From Mycobacteriales bacterium (GTDB taxonomy: Bacteria; Actinomycetota; Actinomycetes; Mycobacteriales; Mycobacteriaceae): 64,000 bases of DNA. The translations under genes were made by a program, and so were the position numbers. Shown here in pieces: positions 35,985 to 45,098 of the stretch (its first letter is position 1; the number at the start of each line of letters is the position of its first letter). The DNA is taken from NCBI GenBank assembly GCA_012842085.1, contig DUTM01000013.1, positions 186,001-250,000 on the forward strand, given 5' to 3'. The notes under the pieces were generated by a model. The model was not told the DNA's origin and did not search any database. It was given only the letters and a program-made list of their open reading frames with translations.

Positions 35985-37061
35985 CTATTTTGGGGAGACA
36001 GTGGCGACGGGTGGAATGTAGCCACCAATAAACGGCAAGCTCACCCCACAAGGCACTTCCTGCCGGTAGGTGGAATCAAACATTTGTAGCGCCACGTTAA
36101 GGGTCGCCGGATCATACACATTCGCGTAGTGGTCGGTGAAGTTAGTCGCGCACTTGTCTTGGATGATGACGTTGCGTGCATTCGGTGCCTTAGGCAACAG
36201 CTGCGACGTGTAGGGCGTCACCACATCATCGTATTTGGTGGCGATGACGATGTAGTTGACATTCGGGTTGAGCAGTGGGCGGCTATGCAGCTTCTGGAGG
36301 AAAGCAGAGTCTTTAATCTGCGCTGCCTGTGCGGGTGGAATGTTAATTGGTCCTGGGTTCAGCGCAAGCTGGTGAATGGGATCAATGTTAAACAAACCAA
36401 AACCGTCAACACCCCGCAAAGAGGGACTAATGGCGGCCATATTTTTTACATATTTGGCGCCACCCAAAAAGTTCATGTAGTAGAACGGCATCATGCCGCC
36501 CTGGGAGTGCCCCACCAAGTTAACTTTCTTGGCGCCGGTTGCTCGCAACACTTTCTGCACAAAATCACTGAGCTGCTGGGCCGAGTTTTCAATCTTGTCC
36601 AGGGCGCCATCGGTGGAGCCGGGCAGCATGCCGTAGGTCAAGGCAAACACACAGTACCCCGCATTCTTGAACAGCGGCGCACCGGCATTCCAGGCGGCAG
36701 AGGGGCGGTCTGTTGTGCCATGCACCAACACCACCGGTAGGGGGTGTTTCTTACTGGGCTTGCAGTTCCAATCGTTGGCGCCCGGAGGATCCGCATCAGG
36801 ATTCTTGGCACGGATTTTTTGGGCATTACTGCGGGACACATCGATCTTCAGCGGCCCTTTAAAAGGGGTGGGCATGCCGGGGTAGTCATTCACATACCAG
36901 GGGTTGGCCGGTAAGTGCTGCTTCACCCCAGGCTCGGGTTCGGCTGCGGCAGGGGAGGCGGTGACGATGCCGCTTGCCGTCAACCCCACAGCTGTAACGA
37001 GCGCCAGGGTGGTGCGGGCAAGACGGGGGAGGTGGGGGAAAACTTTATGTGAGGTGGTCAT
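35985..37061 (-). CDS. Secreted class 2 lipase
   Basis: 358-residue exported alpha/beta hydrolase paralogous to the lipases at 9416-11508. The signal peptide has a long n-region and ends near AAAEP. Motifs: VLVHGTTD oxyanion segment, nucleophile Ser in GHSQGG, TKYDD acid segment and TDHYANV histidine segment, plus paired Cys. Probably hydrolyses triglycerides or esters outside the cell. ATG 37061 is preceded by GGGGATT. It is followed leftward by the clpC terminator and is monocistronic. Confidence 0.87.
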   Translation of the reverse strand: MTTSHKVFPHLPRLARTTLALVTAVGLTASGIVTASPAAAEPEPGVKQHLPANPWYVNDYPGMPTPFKGPLKIDVSRSNAQKIRAKNPDADPPGANDWNCKPSKKHPLPVVLVHGTTDRPSAAWNAGAPLFKNAGYCVFALTYGMLPGSTDGALDKIENSAQQLSDFVQKVLRATGAKKVNLVGHSQGGMMPFYYMNFLGGAKYVKNMAAISPSLRGVDGFGLFNIDPIHQLALNPGPINIPPAQAAQIKDSAFLQKLHSRPLLNPNVNYIVIATKYDDVVTPYTSQLLPKAPNARNVIIQDKCATNFTDHYANVYDPATLNVALQMFDSTYRQEVPCGVSLPFIGGYIPPVATVSPK

Positions 37062-37185
37062 AATCCCCAGCTTACCCAGCGGAAAAGACGTCGGAGCGAA
37101 GAGCAGAAATAAAAATACTGGTCAATGTGGCGCAATTCATGACAGCATAGAAGAAGAACAATTTTAGTTTTCCGAGGAGAAATGA

Positions 37186-38145
37186 ATGGTTGCGAAAGAC
37201 GTTCGAGACCGCGCACTAGGTGCCGTTATCGGTGCGGCAGTGGGGGATGCCCTGGGTGCGCACTATGAATTCTGCGACCCAGCTGACATCGCCAAAAAGG
37301 GCGATATTGAAATGCTTCCCGACGGCCCGTACCCTCGTCCCGCCGGACAGTGGACAGACGACACCGCCATGTCGAACTGCATTCTGGAAGTCGCAGCCAA
37401 GGGACTCGACCTTAATTCCAAAGAGGGACTGGACGCTATTACGCGTGCCTTCCAAGAATGGCGCAACAGCAATCCGCGAGCCATCGGCCGTCAAATAAAT
37501 GCGGTGTTGGGCACCAGCGGCACCGACGACTCGGATGAACTGCTCCGAGACTCCAAGAAACTCCCCGGGAATCGCAAGGGCGGCAACGGTTCCCTCATGC
37601 GTACCACCCCCGTCGCGCTGCCCTTCCTGGGGGAGGGGGAAGCAGTGCTGGCAATGAAAGCAGCCGGCAAAATCTCCGACCTCACCCATTACGATCAGCG
37701 TGCCCGCGAAGCCTGCCAAATGTGGACCAATGCGATTCGCCACGCCATCCTGCTGGGCACCGTGCAGGGACTTCCCAGCTATCTGCAAAACTTTGCGGAA
37801 GTGGAGGAGCAGCGGTTCTGGGTCGAAAAATTCCAGGCCGCCGAAAGCGCCACCGTCGCCGACTACGCCCCCACCAACGGCTGGGTGGTGAACGCTTTGG
37901 TGTGCGCCTGGCACGCCATTTCCACCACCTCCGGGAAAGGTGAACAGCACTTCCGGGACGCCATGGTGAAAGCCATCCGCATCGGCTACGACACCGACAC
38001 TGTGGCCTGTATCGCCGGTGGCCTGCTGGGCGCCTGCTGGGGCGCGGATGCGATCCCCGAAGAATGGAAAGTTGTTCTTCAGGGCTACCCGGGATGGACT
38101 GTTGTGGACCTGGTGGAGCGGGTGGACGCCATATTGGAGGCGTAA
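37186..38145 (+). CDS. ADP-ribosylglycohydrolase family protein (DraG/ARH-like)
   Basis: 319 residues. Family signatures: GAAVGDALGAHYEF at the N-terminus, the metal-binding QWTDDTAMS (Asp58, Asp59), GNGSLMR and GYDTDTVACIAGGLLGA near the C-terminus. All three Asp clusters that bind the two Mg ions are present, so it should be active in removing ADP-ribose from protein or nucleic acid targets. ATG 37186 follows AGGAGAA; a nearby ATG at 37182 is out of frame. Its stop overlaps the start of the next gene (TAATG). No ADP-ribosyltransferase gene is visible, so the target is unknown. Confidence 0.88.
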   Translation: MVAKDVRDRALGAVIGAAVGDALGAHYEFCDPADIAKKGDIEMLPDGPYPRPAGQWTDDTAMSNCILEVAAKGLDLNSKEGLDAITRAFQEWRNSNPRAIGRQINAVLGTSGTDDSDELLRDSKKLPGNRKGGNGSLMRTTPVALPFLGEGEAVLAMKAAGKISDLTHYDQRAREACQMWTNAIRHAILLGTVQGLPSYLQNFAEVEEQRFWVEKFQAAESATVADYAPTNGWVVNALVCAWHAISTTSGKGEQHFRDAMVKAIRIGYDTDTVACIAGGLLGACWGADAIPEEWKVVLQGYPGWTVVDLVERVDAILEA

Positions 38146-39041
38146 TGTCCGCACCAACCCATCACCTGCACTGCTTCCGTGCGGGCAGTGCCGATACTCC
38201 TCCGGTGCTACTGGTGCATGGGTTGATGGGGCGGGGCGCCACCTGGGAACCGCACCTCTCCTGGATCGCCCAAACTCTGCCCGCCGGCGCTGGCATATAT
38301 GTTTACGACCAGCCCTACCACACAGGTGGGCCCTTCCCGGAGACACTTTCTGCTGCCCAAGTGGCGGGACAGCCGCGCCGCTGGCGCACCGACGACCCCA
38401 ACCCTGCCATCGCCCACCCGGATGTGTCCACCGAGTTTTTTACCCAGGAACTCACTAGCGCCGTCACCCGCATACTGGCCGCCACCGCGGCGGAGAACAT
38501 TATTCTGGTGGGGCACTCCATGGGCAGTATGCACGCCTGGTGTGTGGCTGCCGCCCATCCGGAACTGGTGCGGGGAATAGTGGTGGAGGACATGTCACCA
38601 GATTTCCGCGGCCTCACCACCGTGCTGTTCGACGACTATTTTGACGCCTGGCCCGTCACTTTTACGGAAGCGGATTTTTCGCAGCTGTTTGGTGATGTTG
38701 CCGGCAGTTATTTCCGCCGCAGTTTCGACAAACACGAGGACCACACCGGCGGCACTCCGTTATGGACCCTGCATGGCTATATGGAAACGTTCACCGACAT
38801 TGCGAACTATTGGGGCGAACACGACACGTGGGCGGCCTGGGATGCCGTCACCTGCCCTGCACTGCTGCTGAAGGCCCGGGATGGGGTGACGCAGGGGGAC
38901 ACCATGGAGCAGATGGCAGCGCGCAATCCCCACGCCAGTAAGGTGCATTACGCCCGCCAGCCGGGACACATCATTCACGACATTGACACCGATTTTTACC
39001 GTCACCACGTAGGGGCATTTTTGGGGCAGTTGACGGACTAA
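38145..39041 (+). CDS. Cytosolic alpha/beta hydrolase
   Basis: 298 residues without a signal peptide. LLVHGLMGRG (oxyanion loop), nucleophile Ser in VGHSMGSMHA, and a C-terminal QPGHIIHD histidine segment define an alpha/beta hydrolase fold enzyme. The exact reaction cannot be assigned; an esterase or a MenH/haloperoxidase-like role are options. It starts inside the stop codon of the ADP-ribosylglycohydrolase gene with TTGGAGG upstream, indicating tight translational coupling. The 3' end overlaps the convergent mutY stop by four bases. Confidence 0.8.
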   Translation: MSAPTHHLHCFRAGSADTPPVLLVHGLMGRGATWEPHLSWIAQTLPAGAGIYVYDQPYHTGGPFPETLSAAQVAGQPRRWRTDDPNPAIAHPDVSTEFFTQELTSAVTRILAATAAENIILVGHSMGSMHAWCVAAAHPELVRGIVVEDMSPDFRGLTTVLFDDYFDAWPVTFTEADFSQLFGDVAGSYFRRSFDKHEDHTGGTPLWTLHGYMETFTDIANYWGEHDTWAAWDAVTCPALLLKARDGVTQGDTMEQMAARNPHASKVHYARQPGHIIHDIDTDFYRHHVGAFLGQLTD

Positions 39042-39946
39042 AATTCGCCCGCGAGACCGTACAAACCACTGTCGGAGCGGCTCATTAAACCATCGTCTAG
39101 CAGCGACTGGAGAGCACGCTCCCGCTGCACAGGATCCGGCCACACCACATCCAGCGCAGCCTTCTCCACCCCGCCAACTGTTTCCCGCACCACGTCCATC
39201 AGGAGTCCCCGCACTTGTCGATCGGTACCAGTGAATTTTTGGGGAGTCGGCTTTTCCCCATGGGTTTCTTTATCCCATTCGGGCTTCCCCAGCGCCAGCC
39301 ATGCACAGTCGTCCGCAATGGGGCAGTCCTCACAGCGGGGATTGCGGGATGTGCACACCAGCGCGCCGAACTCCATAAGGGCGGCGGAGAAGCGGACGCC
39401 AGTTTCTGCGTCGGTTGGCAAAATTTCGGCAACTTCGGCGAGATCTTTCTTCTCCCGCGGCTTGCCCTGTTCGGGATGACCCCGGTGCACACGTGCCACC
39501 ACCCGGCGGACATTAGTGTCCACAACTGGCACATTTTCGCCATAAGCGAAACAGGCTACGGCACGGGCGGTATAGGCGCCGATACCGGGCAAAGACAGCA
39601 GTGTTTCCACATCGGAGGGGACGGTGTCATGAAAATCTTGGGCAATAATCTGGGCGCATTCGTGGAGCCGCAAAGCCCGCCGAGGGTAGCCCAGTTTCCC
39701 CCAGGCACGCACCACTTCGGCGGCTGGTTCGGCCGCTAAATCCGAAGGAAGGGGCCACTTTTCTAGCCACTCGCGCCACACTGGTTCCACCCGTGACATG
39801 GGGGTTTGTTGGCTCATAACCTCCGACACCAACACTCCCCACCCAGTTACCTCTGGATCCCGCCACGGAAAAGGCCGCCGGGCAGTTTCAAACCAGTCGA
39901 GGAGTGTTTCCTGGGCGTGCTGAGTTGCTAAAAAGTTGTCCGACAC
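39038..39946 (-). CDS. mutY: A/G-specific adenine glycosylase
   Basis: Removes adenine mispaired with 8-oxoguanine. 302 residues from GTG 39946. HhH-GPD core: catalytic Glu in SEVMSQQT, LPGIGAYTARA and catalytic Asp in VVDTNVRRV. A 4Fe-4S loop C-x6-C-x2-C-x5-C (CTSRNPRCEDCPIADDC) follows. The ORF extends to 40039 but would then overlap the divergent gene. Instead TACACT lies exactly six bases before GTG 39946, marking a leaderless start that also fits the family N-terminus. Corresponds to Rv3589 in mycobacterial order. Confidence 0.92.
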   Translation of the reverse strand: MSDNFLATQHAQETLLDWFETARRPFPWRDPEVTGWGVLVSEVMSQQTPMSRVEPVWREWLEKWPLPSDLAAEPAAEVVRAWGKLGYPRRALRLHECAQIIAQDFHDTVPSDVETLLSLPGIGAYTARAVACFAYGENVPVVDTNVRRVVARVHRGHPEQGKPREKKDLAEVAEILPTDAETGVRFSAALMEFGALVCTSRNPRCEDCPIADDCAWLALGKPEWDKETHGEKPTPQKFTGTDRQVRGLLMDVVRETVGGVEKAALDVVWPDPVQRERALQSLLDDGLMSRSDSGLYGLAGEF

Positions 39947-39958
39947 GTGCTTAGTGTA
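39946..39958 (-). promoter_or_regulatory. Leaderless promoter of mutY
   Basis: On the minus strand TACACT-N6-GTG: the -10 hexamer (39953-39958) is the same and at the same distance as that of the DyP gene. Confidence 0.5.
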
Positions 39959-40020
39959 GCGACACGCTTCGGTATGGGGCGGCAGAGAAGTGAAATTCTC
40001 GATAACGTAAAGGTGTGAGC

Positions 40021-40674
40021 ATGGAATCAAAGGGGCCACTGCCCCCGGAAATTTATCGTCGCCGACGCATCGGCGCCATCGTTATTGCGGTGGTTGTTAT
40101 CGCGCTGCTCATATGGGGAATCGTCGCCCTAGTGGGCGGCAATGAAGAGGAGACGAACACAGGCCGCTCCACTGTTACCGTCGCCTCCACCTCCACCATC
40201 ACTAATACTGACTCTCCCAGTGAACCAGCCTGTGAAAAAGGCGATCTGACTGTTCTCGCTCAACTTGACCAAGATGTCGTGGAACAGGGTAAAAACCTGC
40301 CGCTCATCATGAAGGTCACCAACAGCTCAGACAAAGCTTGCACCGCACAGCTGGGAGCAGCGCACCAGCGCTATGAGATTTACACCAAGGCGGACAACAA
40401 GGCCGTGTGGAAATCCGAGATTTGCTACACCTCCGACCAAAACAAGGAAGAAGTGTTGCAACCGGGTGAATCCCGCCGCTACACCGTCAACTGGGAAGGG
40501 ACTCGCAAGAACGCTGACGGCAACTGTACGGACAGCGCACCGCGGGCAGAACCGGGTGAATACGAGCTCTACACAGTGCTGAATGCACAAGTGGGAGAAC
40601 CGGTTACTTTCCAGGTTGTCCCCAAAGCAAAACCCTCCCCGAAGGAGTCGCAGCCGCCTGCCCCACGTGGATAA
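40021..40674 (+). CDS. Membrane-anchored protein with extracytoplasmic beta domain
   Basis: 217 residues: a basic cytosolic N-terminus, one membrane helix (about 18-42), a Thr/Ser-rich linker, and an external domain of about 130 residues with alternating hydrophobic strands and four Cys (Ig-like appearance, similar to BsuPI/DUF4232-type domains). The tail is Pro/Lys-rich. AAAGG lies seven bases before ATG 40021; the GTG at 40015 is an unlikely alternative. The position before carD corresponds to the conserved membrane protein Rv3587c in mycobacteria. Function unknown. Confidence 0.75.
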   Translation: MESKGPLPPEIYRRRRIGAIVIAVVVIALLIWGIVALVGGNEEETNTGRSTVTVASTSTITNTDSPSEPACEKGDLTVLAQLDQDVVEQGKNLPLIMKVTNSSDKACTAQLGAAHQRYEIYTKADNKAVWKSEICYTSDQNKEEVLQPGESRRYTVNWEGTRKNADGNCTDSAPRAEPGEYELYTVLNAQVGEPVTFQVVPKAKPSPKESQPPAPRG

Positions 40675-40741
40675 AAACCCTCATTAAATCCCCTGGTCAA
40701 CGACGTGGTAGAATGGGGCGATTGAAAGGGGAAATTACCAC

Positions 40742-41314
40742 ATGGAATTTAACGTTGGAGACGTTGTCGTCTACCCACATCATGGTGCCGCTAAAATCGC
40801 TGAAATTGAAGAACGGACTCTGAAAGGCGAAGCCACTGAGTACCTAGTTCTCCAGATCCAACAATCAGATCTGGTTGTGCGAGTACCTAAGAAGAGTTTG
40901 GAAGACGTAGGGGTGCGCGACGTCGTCGACGCTGACGGACTCAACAAGGTTTTCGAAGTTCTCCAAGAAACCGATGTCGAAGAGCCCAAGAACTGGTCTC
41001 GCCGCTACAAGGCCAACCAAGAAAAACTGGCCTCCGGTGACGTCAACAAAGTTTCTGAAGTAGTGCGCGACTTGTGGCGCCGGGAACAGGACCGCGGCCT
41101 TTCCGCAGGCGAAAAACGCATGCTGTCTAAGGCACGGCAGGTACTGGTCGGGGAACTTGCTTTCGCCGACGGCTGCGAAGATGAAAGCCTGGACGAGAAA
41201 ATCGCCGCCATCCTGGAAGAGGGGGAGCGTATCCGGGAAGAGGAACGTGCGGCCGAAGCTAAAGAACGTGAAGAAAAGAAAAAGACCAAACGGAAGAAAC
41301 GCACCAAAAAATAA
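40742..41314 (+). CDS. carD: RNA polymerase-binding transcription factor CarD
   Basis: Binds the RNA polymerase beta subunit and stabilises open promoter complexes. The N-terminal RNAP-interacting domain ([13 protein letters not shown]) and the DNA-interacting domain with the key Trp85 ([11 protein letters not shown]) are intact. At 190 residues it exceeds the mycobacterial protein (162): the extra is a C-terminal tail of alternating Glu and Lys/Arg ending [19 protein letters not shown] precedes the ATG and TAGAAT (40709-40714) is a likely -10. ispD begins ten bases after the stop. Confidence 0.94.
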   Translation: MEFNVGDVVVYPHHGAAKIAEIEERTLKGEATEYLVLQIQQSDLVVRVPKKSLEDVGVRDVVDADGLNKVFEVLQETDVEEPKNWSRRYKANQEKLASGDVNKVSEVVRDLWRREQDRGLSAGEKRMLSKARQVLVGELAFADGCEDESLDEKIAAILEEGERIREEERAAEAKEREEKKKTKRKKRTKK

Positions 41315-41324
41315 GTAGGTTCTA

Positions 41325-42128
41325 ATGGACCCGGACAATATCACTCCTGAGGAGAACACCACCGCAGCTGACCAGCCGGAAGCACCAGCTACCCGCTACT
41401 ACGGCAAAGCCGTGGCGCTGGTAGCAGCAGCTGGAGCTGGCCATAGGCTGGGGGCAGACAAGCCCAAAGCCTTCGTGGAGCTAGGTGAACACACTATTTT
41501 GCAGCACTGCTTGCTCAACATCGCGGCCAGTGGTGTCTTCGAAGAGATAGTTGTGATGGCTTCCTTCGAAATGTGTTCCCTCGCCATTGACCAGTCCACT
41601 GCGTTAGAACTAGATATTCCGGTCAAGGTGTATCCCGGGGGAGTGCTCCGCTCCGATAGTGTCTTCGAAGGCATCAAACGAATCATGGCCAACGATGAGA
41701 ACGACCCTGTCTCCATCATCGCCGTGCATGATGCGGCACGGTGCCTCACCCCGCCGAAACTGTTTGCGGACGTGGTGGAGAAAACCCGGCTCCTGATGAC
41801 CGTAAACAACCCGGGTGCCGTCATTCCCGCTCTGCCCGTCACCGACACCATAAAAATGGTGGACAGTGTCGGCAACGTTATCGGAACCCCGGACCGCAGC
41901 CGCCTCCGGGCGATTCAAACCCCCCAGGCTTTCGATGCCAAGCTGCTCTCCAAAATTCACGAACAGGCCGCCGCAGAAGACATCAACACCACTGACGATG
42001 CTGCTCTTTTCGAACGGTTCGGAATAACTGTCATGACGGTGGAGGGGGATCGCCGGGCCTTCAAAATCACCAATCCGGAAGATTTGGCGCTAGCCAACAT
42101 TTATATGAATCAGGATGAGAATGACTGA
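41325..42128 (+). CDS. ispD: 2-C-methyl-D-erythritol 4-phosphate cytidylyltransferase
   Basis: Third step of the MEP isoprenoid pathway: makes CDP-methylerythritol from CTP. 267 residues; an extra acidic N-terminal segment of about 25 residues precedes [17 protein letters not shown] (the CTP loop). [22 protein letters not shown] and TDDAALFE motifs follow. It lies in the carD-ispD-ispF-cysS-rlmB run typical of actinobacteria. Confidence 0.94.
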   Translation: MDPDNITPEENTTAADQPEAPATRYYGKAVALVAAAGAGHRLGADKPKAFVELGEHTILQHCLLNIAASGVFEEIVVMASFEMCSLAIDQSTALELDIPVKVYPGGVLRSDSVFEGIKRIMANDENDPVSIIAVHDAARCLTPPKLFADVVEKTRLLMTVNNPGAVIPALPVTDTIKMVDSVGNVIGTPDRSRLRAIQTPQAFDAKLLSKIHEQAAAEDINTTDDAALFERFGITVMTVEGDRRAFKITNPEDLALANIYMNQDEND

Positions 42129-42708
42129 CCTCGACAACCTCCACTGGCGCGACTTTTTCCCGCGCGTCGGAATCAGCACCGACGCACACCAAATTGAGCC
42201 GGGACGCGACTGTTGGATGGCGGGACTTTTCTTCCCCGATGAAGATGGCTGCGCCGGGCACTCCGATGCTGATGTGGTGGTACACGCACTTATTGATGCG
42301 GTACTTTCGGCAACAGGTTTAGGGGATCTGGGGGCGATCTTTGGGGTGGGGCGTGCCGAATATGATGACGTCACCGGCGAGCGTCTCCTCAAGGAAACCC
42401 GCCAACTTCTGGAAGATGAGGGCTGGGTGGTGCTTAACGCTGCCGTCCAGATGGTCGGGAATCGGCCAAAATTGGGGAAGCGGCGCCGCGAGGCGGAAGC
42501 CGTATTGAGTGACCTTTTGGGAGCCCCCGTAGCGATCTCTGCCACCTCCACCGACCAGATGGGCTACACCGGCCGCGGGGAAGGAATCGCCGCAGTAGCC
42601 ACAGCTGCCGTCCTCCCCGTACAGGTAGCTCAACTGCTTGTGCAACAGCAGGTGGACAACTTGGGGCTCCAACTGGATGTCGAAAGCATCAGTGGTCTAG
42701 ACGAGTAG
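42121..42708 (+). CDS. ispF: 2-C-methyl-D-erythritol 2,4-cyclodiphosphate synthase
   Basis: Cyclises CDP-methylerythritol 2-phosphate in the MEP pathway. About 195 residues. Metal site [36 protein letters not shown], and [17 protein letters not shown] are conserved. The family norm is near 160: there is a 10-residue N-terminal and a C-terminal extension of about 30 residues. ATG 42121 overlaps the end of ispD by eight bases with AGGATGAG upstream; ATG 42115 is an alternative. Confidence 0.93.
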   Translation: MTDLDNLHWRDFFPRVGISTDAHQIEPGRDCWMAGLFFPDEDGCAGHSDADVVVHALIDAVLSATGLGDLGAIFGVGRAEYDDVTGERLLKETRQLLEDEGWVVLNAAVQMVGNRPKLGKRRREAEAVLSDLLGAPVAISATSTDQMGYTGRGEGIAAVATAAVLPVQVAQLLVQQQVDNLGLQLDVESISGLDE

Positions 42709-42761
42709 CCCAAAACTTTCGGTAAAGTATTCTTCGTAAACACACCTCTTGGAACATAGGC

Positions 42762-44177
42762 ATGACCTTGCAACTTTTTGATACCGCCACCCGCGAAATC
42801 CGTACCTTCGAACCGGTCACCCCCGGGCGCGTAACCATTTACCTATGTGGAGCCACCCCGCAAACCTACCCCCATATTGGGCATGTGCGCTCCGGAGTAG
42901 CGTTCGACATTTTGCGACGCTGGTTCCTCGCCCAAGGCAACGACGTCATTTTCGTGCGCAACATCACCGACATTGACGACAAGATTCTTACCAAAGCTGC
43001 CGAAAACGACCGGCCGTGGTGGGAGTGGGTGACGCGATTCGAACGCGAATTCACCAAAGCCTACGACATGCTGGGGGTAATGCCACCCAGTGTGGAGCCC
43101 CGCGCCACTGGCCACATCACCCAAATCGTGGACTATATCCAGCGGATTATGGACAACGGCTACGCCTATGAATCCGACGGCAACGTCTATTTCGACCTCG
43201 ACAAATGGTCGAAGGATCCGCAGGGCGACTACGGCTGCCTCACCCACCAAAACATTGACGAAATGGAGGAGGGCGAATCTGCCGGCACCGGCAAACGCAG
43301 CCGCCTCGATTTTGCTCTCTGGAAAGCAGCCAAACCGGGTGAACCCAGCTGGCCCACCCCCTGGGGACGCGGCCGCCCGGGCTGGCACATTGAGTGCTCC
43401 ACCATGGCCACCACCTACCTGGGTGAAACTTTCGACATCCACGGTGGTGGACTGGATTTGCGGTTCCCCCACCACGAAAACGAAATTGCGCAAGCGCATG
43501 GTGCGGGCGACGGCTTCGCCAACTACTGGCTCCACAACGGCTGGGTAACCATGTCGGGGGAGAAGATGAGCAAGTCGCTCGGAAACACCCTCTCCATACC
43601 GAATATTTTGGAAATGGTGCGGCCGGTGGAACTGCGCTACTACTTGGGCTCTGCAAACTACCGCAGCATGCTGGAATACTCCGAAGGCGCCCTGCAGGAA
43701 GCAGCTGCAGGCTACCGTCGCATTGAGGCATTTATTCACCGCGTCGCCCAGCGCACTGGCCAAGAGCCAGAAAAGACCACCTGGACGGAAACCTTCGCGG
43801 AGGCTCTCAACGACGACCTGGGTGTGCCGGCGGCTCTGGCTGAAGTCCACAATCAGGTGCGCGCCGGTAACACCGCTTTGGAAAATGAGGACCATGCCGC
43901 TGCCCTCGACATTGCCGGTAAGGTCCGCGCAATGGCCGACATTTTGGGTGTTGACCCGCTGTCTGAACAATGGCGTGACACCGCTGAAGGTGACACCCAG
44001 AAAGCCATGGAAGCGTTGGACGTGCTGGTGAAAGCGGAGCTTGAGCGGCGTGCCACGGCCCGTGCCGAAAAGAACTGGGACGTGGCAGACGAAGTACGTG
44101 ACCGTTTGCACGACGCCGGCATTGTTATCACTGACACTGCCGCCGGTCCTGAATGGTCTTTGCAAGAGGAGAAGTAG
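42762..44177 (+). CDS. cysS: Cysteinyl-tRNA synthetase
   Basis: Class I synthetase, 471 residues. HIGH motif in [11 protein letters not shown], zinc ligands including Cys in LCGATP and [20 protein letters not shown], and KMSKS in [10 protein letters not shown]. Length and C-terminal helical domain distinguish it from the related mycothiol ligase MshC. A TATTCT -10 (about 42727-42732) suggests its own promoter besides read-through from ispF. No T-box leader is visible. Confidence 0.95.
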   Translation: MTLQLFDTATREIRTFEPVTPGRVTIYLCGATPQTYPHIGHVRSGVAFDILRRWFLAQGNDVIFVRNITDIDDKILTKAAENDRPWWEWVTRFEREFTKAYDMLGVMPPSVEPRATGHITQIVDYIQRIMDNGYAYESDGNVYFDLDKWSKDPQGDYGCLTHQNIDEMEEGESAGTGKRSRLDFALWKAAKPGEPSWPTPWGRGRPGWHIECSTMATTYLGETFDIHGGGLDLRFPHHENEIAQAHGAGDGFANYWLHNGWVTMSGEKMSKSLGNTLSIPNILEMVRPVELRYYLGSANYRSMLEYSEGALQEAAAGYRRIEAFIHRVAQRTGQEPEKTTWTETFAEALNDDLGVPAALAEVHNQVRAGNTALENEDHAAALDIAGKVRAMADILGVDPLSEQWRDTAEGDTQKAMEALDVLVKAELERRATARAEKNWDVADEVRDRLHDAGIVITDTAAGPEWSLQEEK

Positions 44178-45098
44178 ATGGCTGGAAAATCCCAAAAAGG
44201 CTCTGGTGGACAGGGCCGTGCGCGCCGCAAAGGCCGTGGCCCTACCCCGAAAGCTAAAGACCGACACTGGTACGACGACAAGCAGCGCCGCCAGCGCAAA
44301 GACCAGCGCCAGCACCGTCGCCAGCAGAAACGAGCCCCCCGGAGTAAAGGCCCCGAGCTAGTACTGGGCCGCAACCCGGTGGTGGAATGCCTACGAGCAG
44401 GTGTACCTGCTGCAGGTCTCTTCTTGGCGACCGGCACCGATAACGACAACCGTCTCGGGGAAGCAATCAATCTGGCGAAAACCGCTGGCGTCCGCATCAC
44501 TGAAATTTCGCGCCGCGAACTCGACAAATTGGCGCAAAACGACATGCACCAAGGGATTGCCTTGGAGATCCCGCCCTACCAGTACGCCACCCCAGAGGAG
44601 CTGCTGGAACGCGCCCGGGAAAAGGGCGAAGATCCACTCATTGTGGTGCTGGACAATATTACTGATCCCCGAAACTTGGGGGCAGCGGTACGCTCCACCG
44701 CGGCCTTCGGCGGACACGGCGTTGTTATTCAGGAACGCCGCAGCGCCTCAATGACGGCAGTCGCCTGGCGCACCTCCGCCGGTACTGCTGCCCGCCTGCC
44801 CGTGGCACGCGCCACCAACCTGACCCGCACAGTGCAGATGTATGCGAAAGCCGGCTGCCAAATTGTGGGACTGGATGCCGACGGCGACACAGATCTCGAC
44901 AACTATGATGGCACCGGCCCCCTAGTTGTGGTGGTGGGCTCGGAAGGTAAAGGGATTTCCCGTCTGGTCTCGGAAAACTGCGACACCATAATGTCCATCC
45001 CGATGGCGAGCGACGTGGAAAGCCTGAACGCCTCTGTCGCCTGCGGAGTGGTGCTTAGCGAGTTTGCGCGGCAGCGCCGGGCACAGAAACGCGGCTAG
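44178..45098 (+). CDS. rlmB: 23S rRNA (guanosine-2'-O-)-methyltransferase RlmB
   Basis: SpoU/TrmH-family SPOUT methyltransferase, 306 residues. A strongly basic, Gln/Arg-rich N-terminal extension (about 55 residues) is followed by a substrate-binding domain starting [12 protein letters not shown]. The catalytic knot has motif 1 [15 protein letters not shown], motif 2 [11 protein letters not shown] and motif 3 [12 protein letters not shown]. It starts directly after the cysS stop with GGAGAAG upstream. Its last 44 bases overlap the convergent znuB gene. Confidence 0.92.
   Translation: MAGKSQKGSGGQGRARRKGRGPTPKAKDRHWYDDKQRRQRKDQRQHRRQQKRAPRSKGPELVLGRNPVVECLRAGVPAAGLFLATGTDNDNRLGEAINLAKTAGVRITEISRRELDKLAQNDMHQGIALEIPPYQYATPEELLERAREKGEDPLIVVLDNITDPRNLGAAVRSTAAFGGHGVVIQERRSASMTAVAWRTSAGTAARLPVARATNLTRTVQMYAKAGCQIVGLDADGDTDLDNYDGTGPLVVVVGSEGKGISRLVSENCDTIMSIPMASDVESLNASVACGVVLSEFARQRRAQKRG

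Noticed and set aside
42709-42761. T-box leader before cysS
   Set aside because: Only 53 bases separate ispF and cysS, too short for a T-box; no T-box sequence is seen.
42762-44177. Mycothiol ligase MshC instead of CysS
   Set aside because: The protein has the CysS length, the [13 protein letters not shown] segment of CysS and a C-terminal anticodon-type helical domain; MshC is shorter and has a different segment after its HIGH motif.
42843-44315. 490-codon open frame antisense to cysS and the start of rlmB
   Set aside because: Shadow of strongly supported genes; composition is Val/Gly/Phe-rich without domain features.
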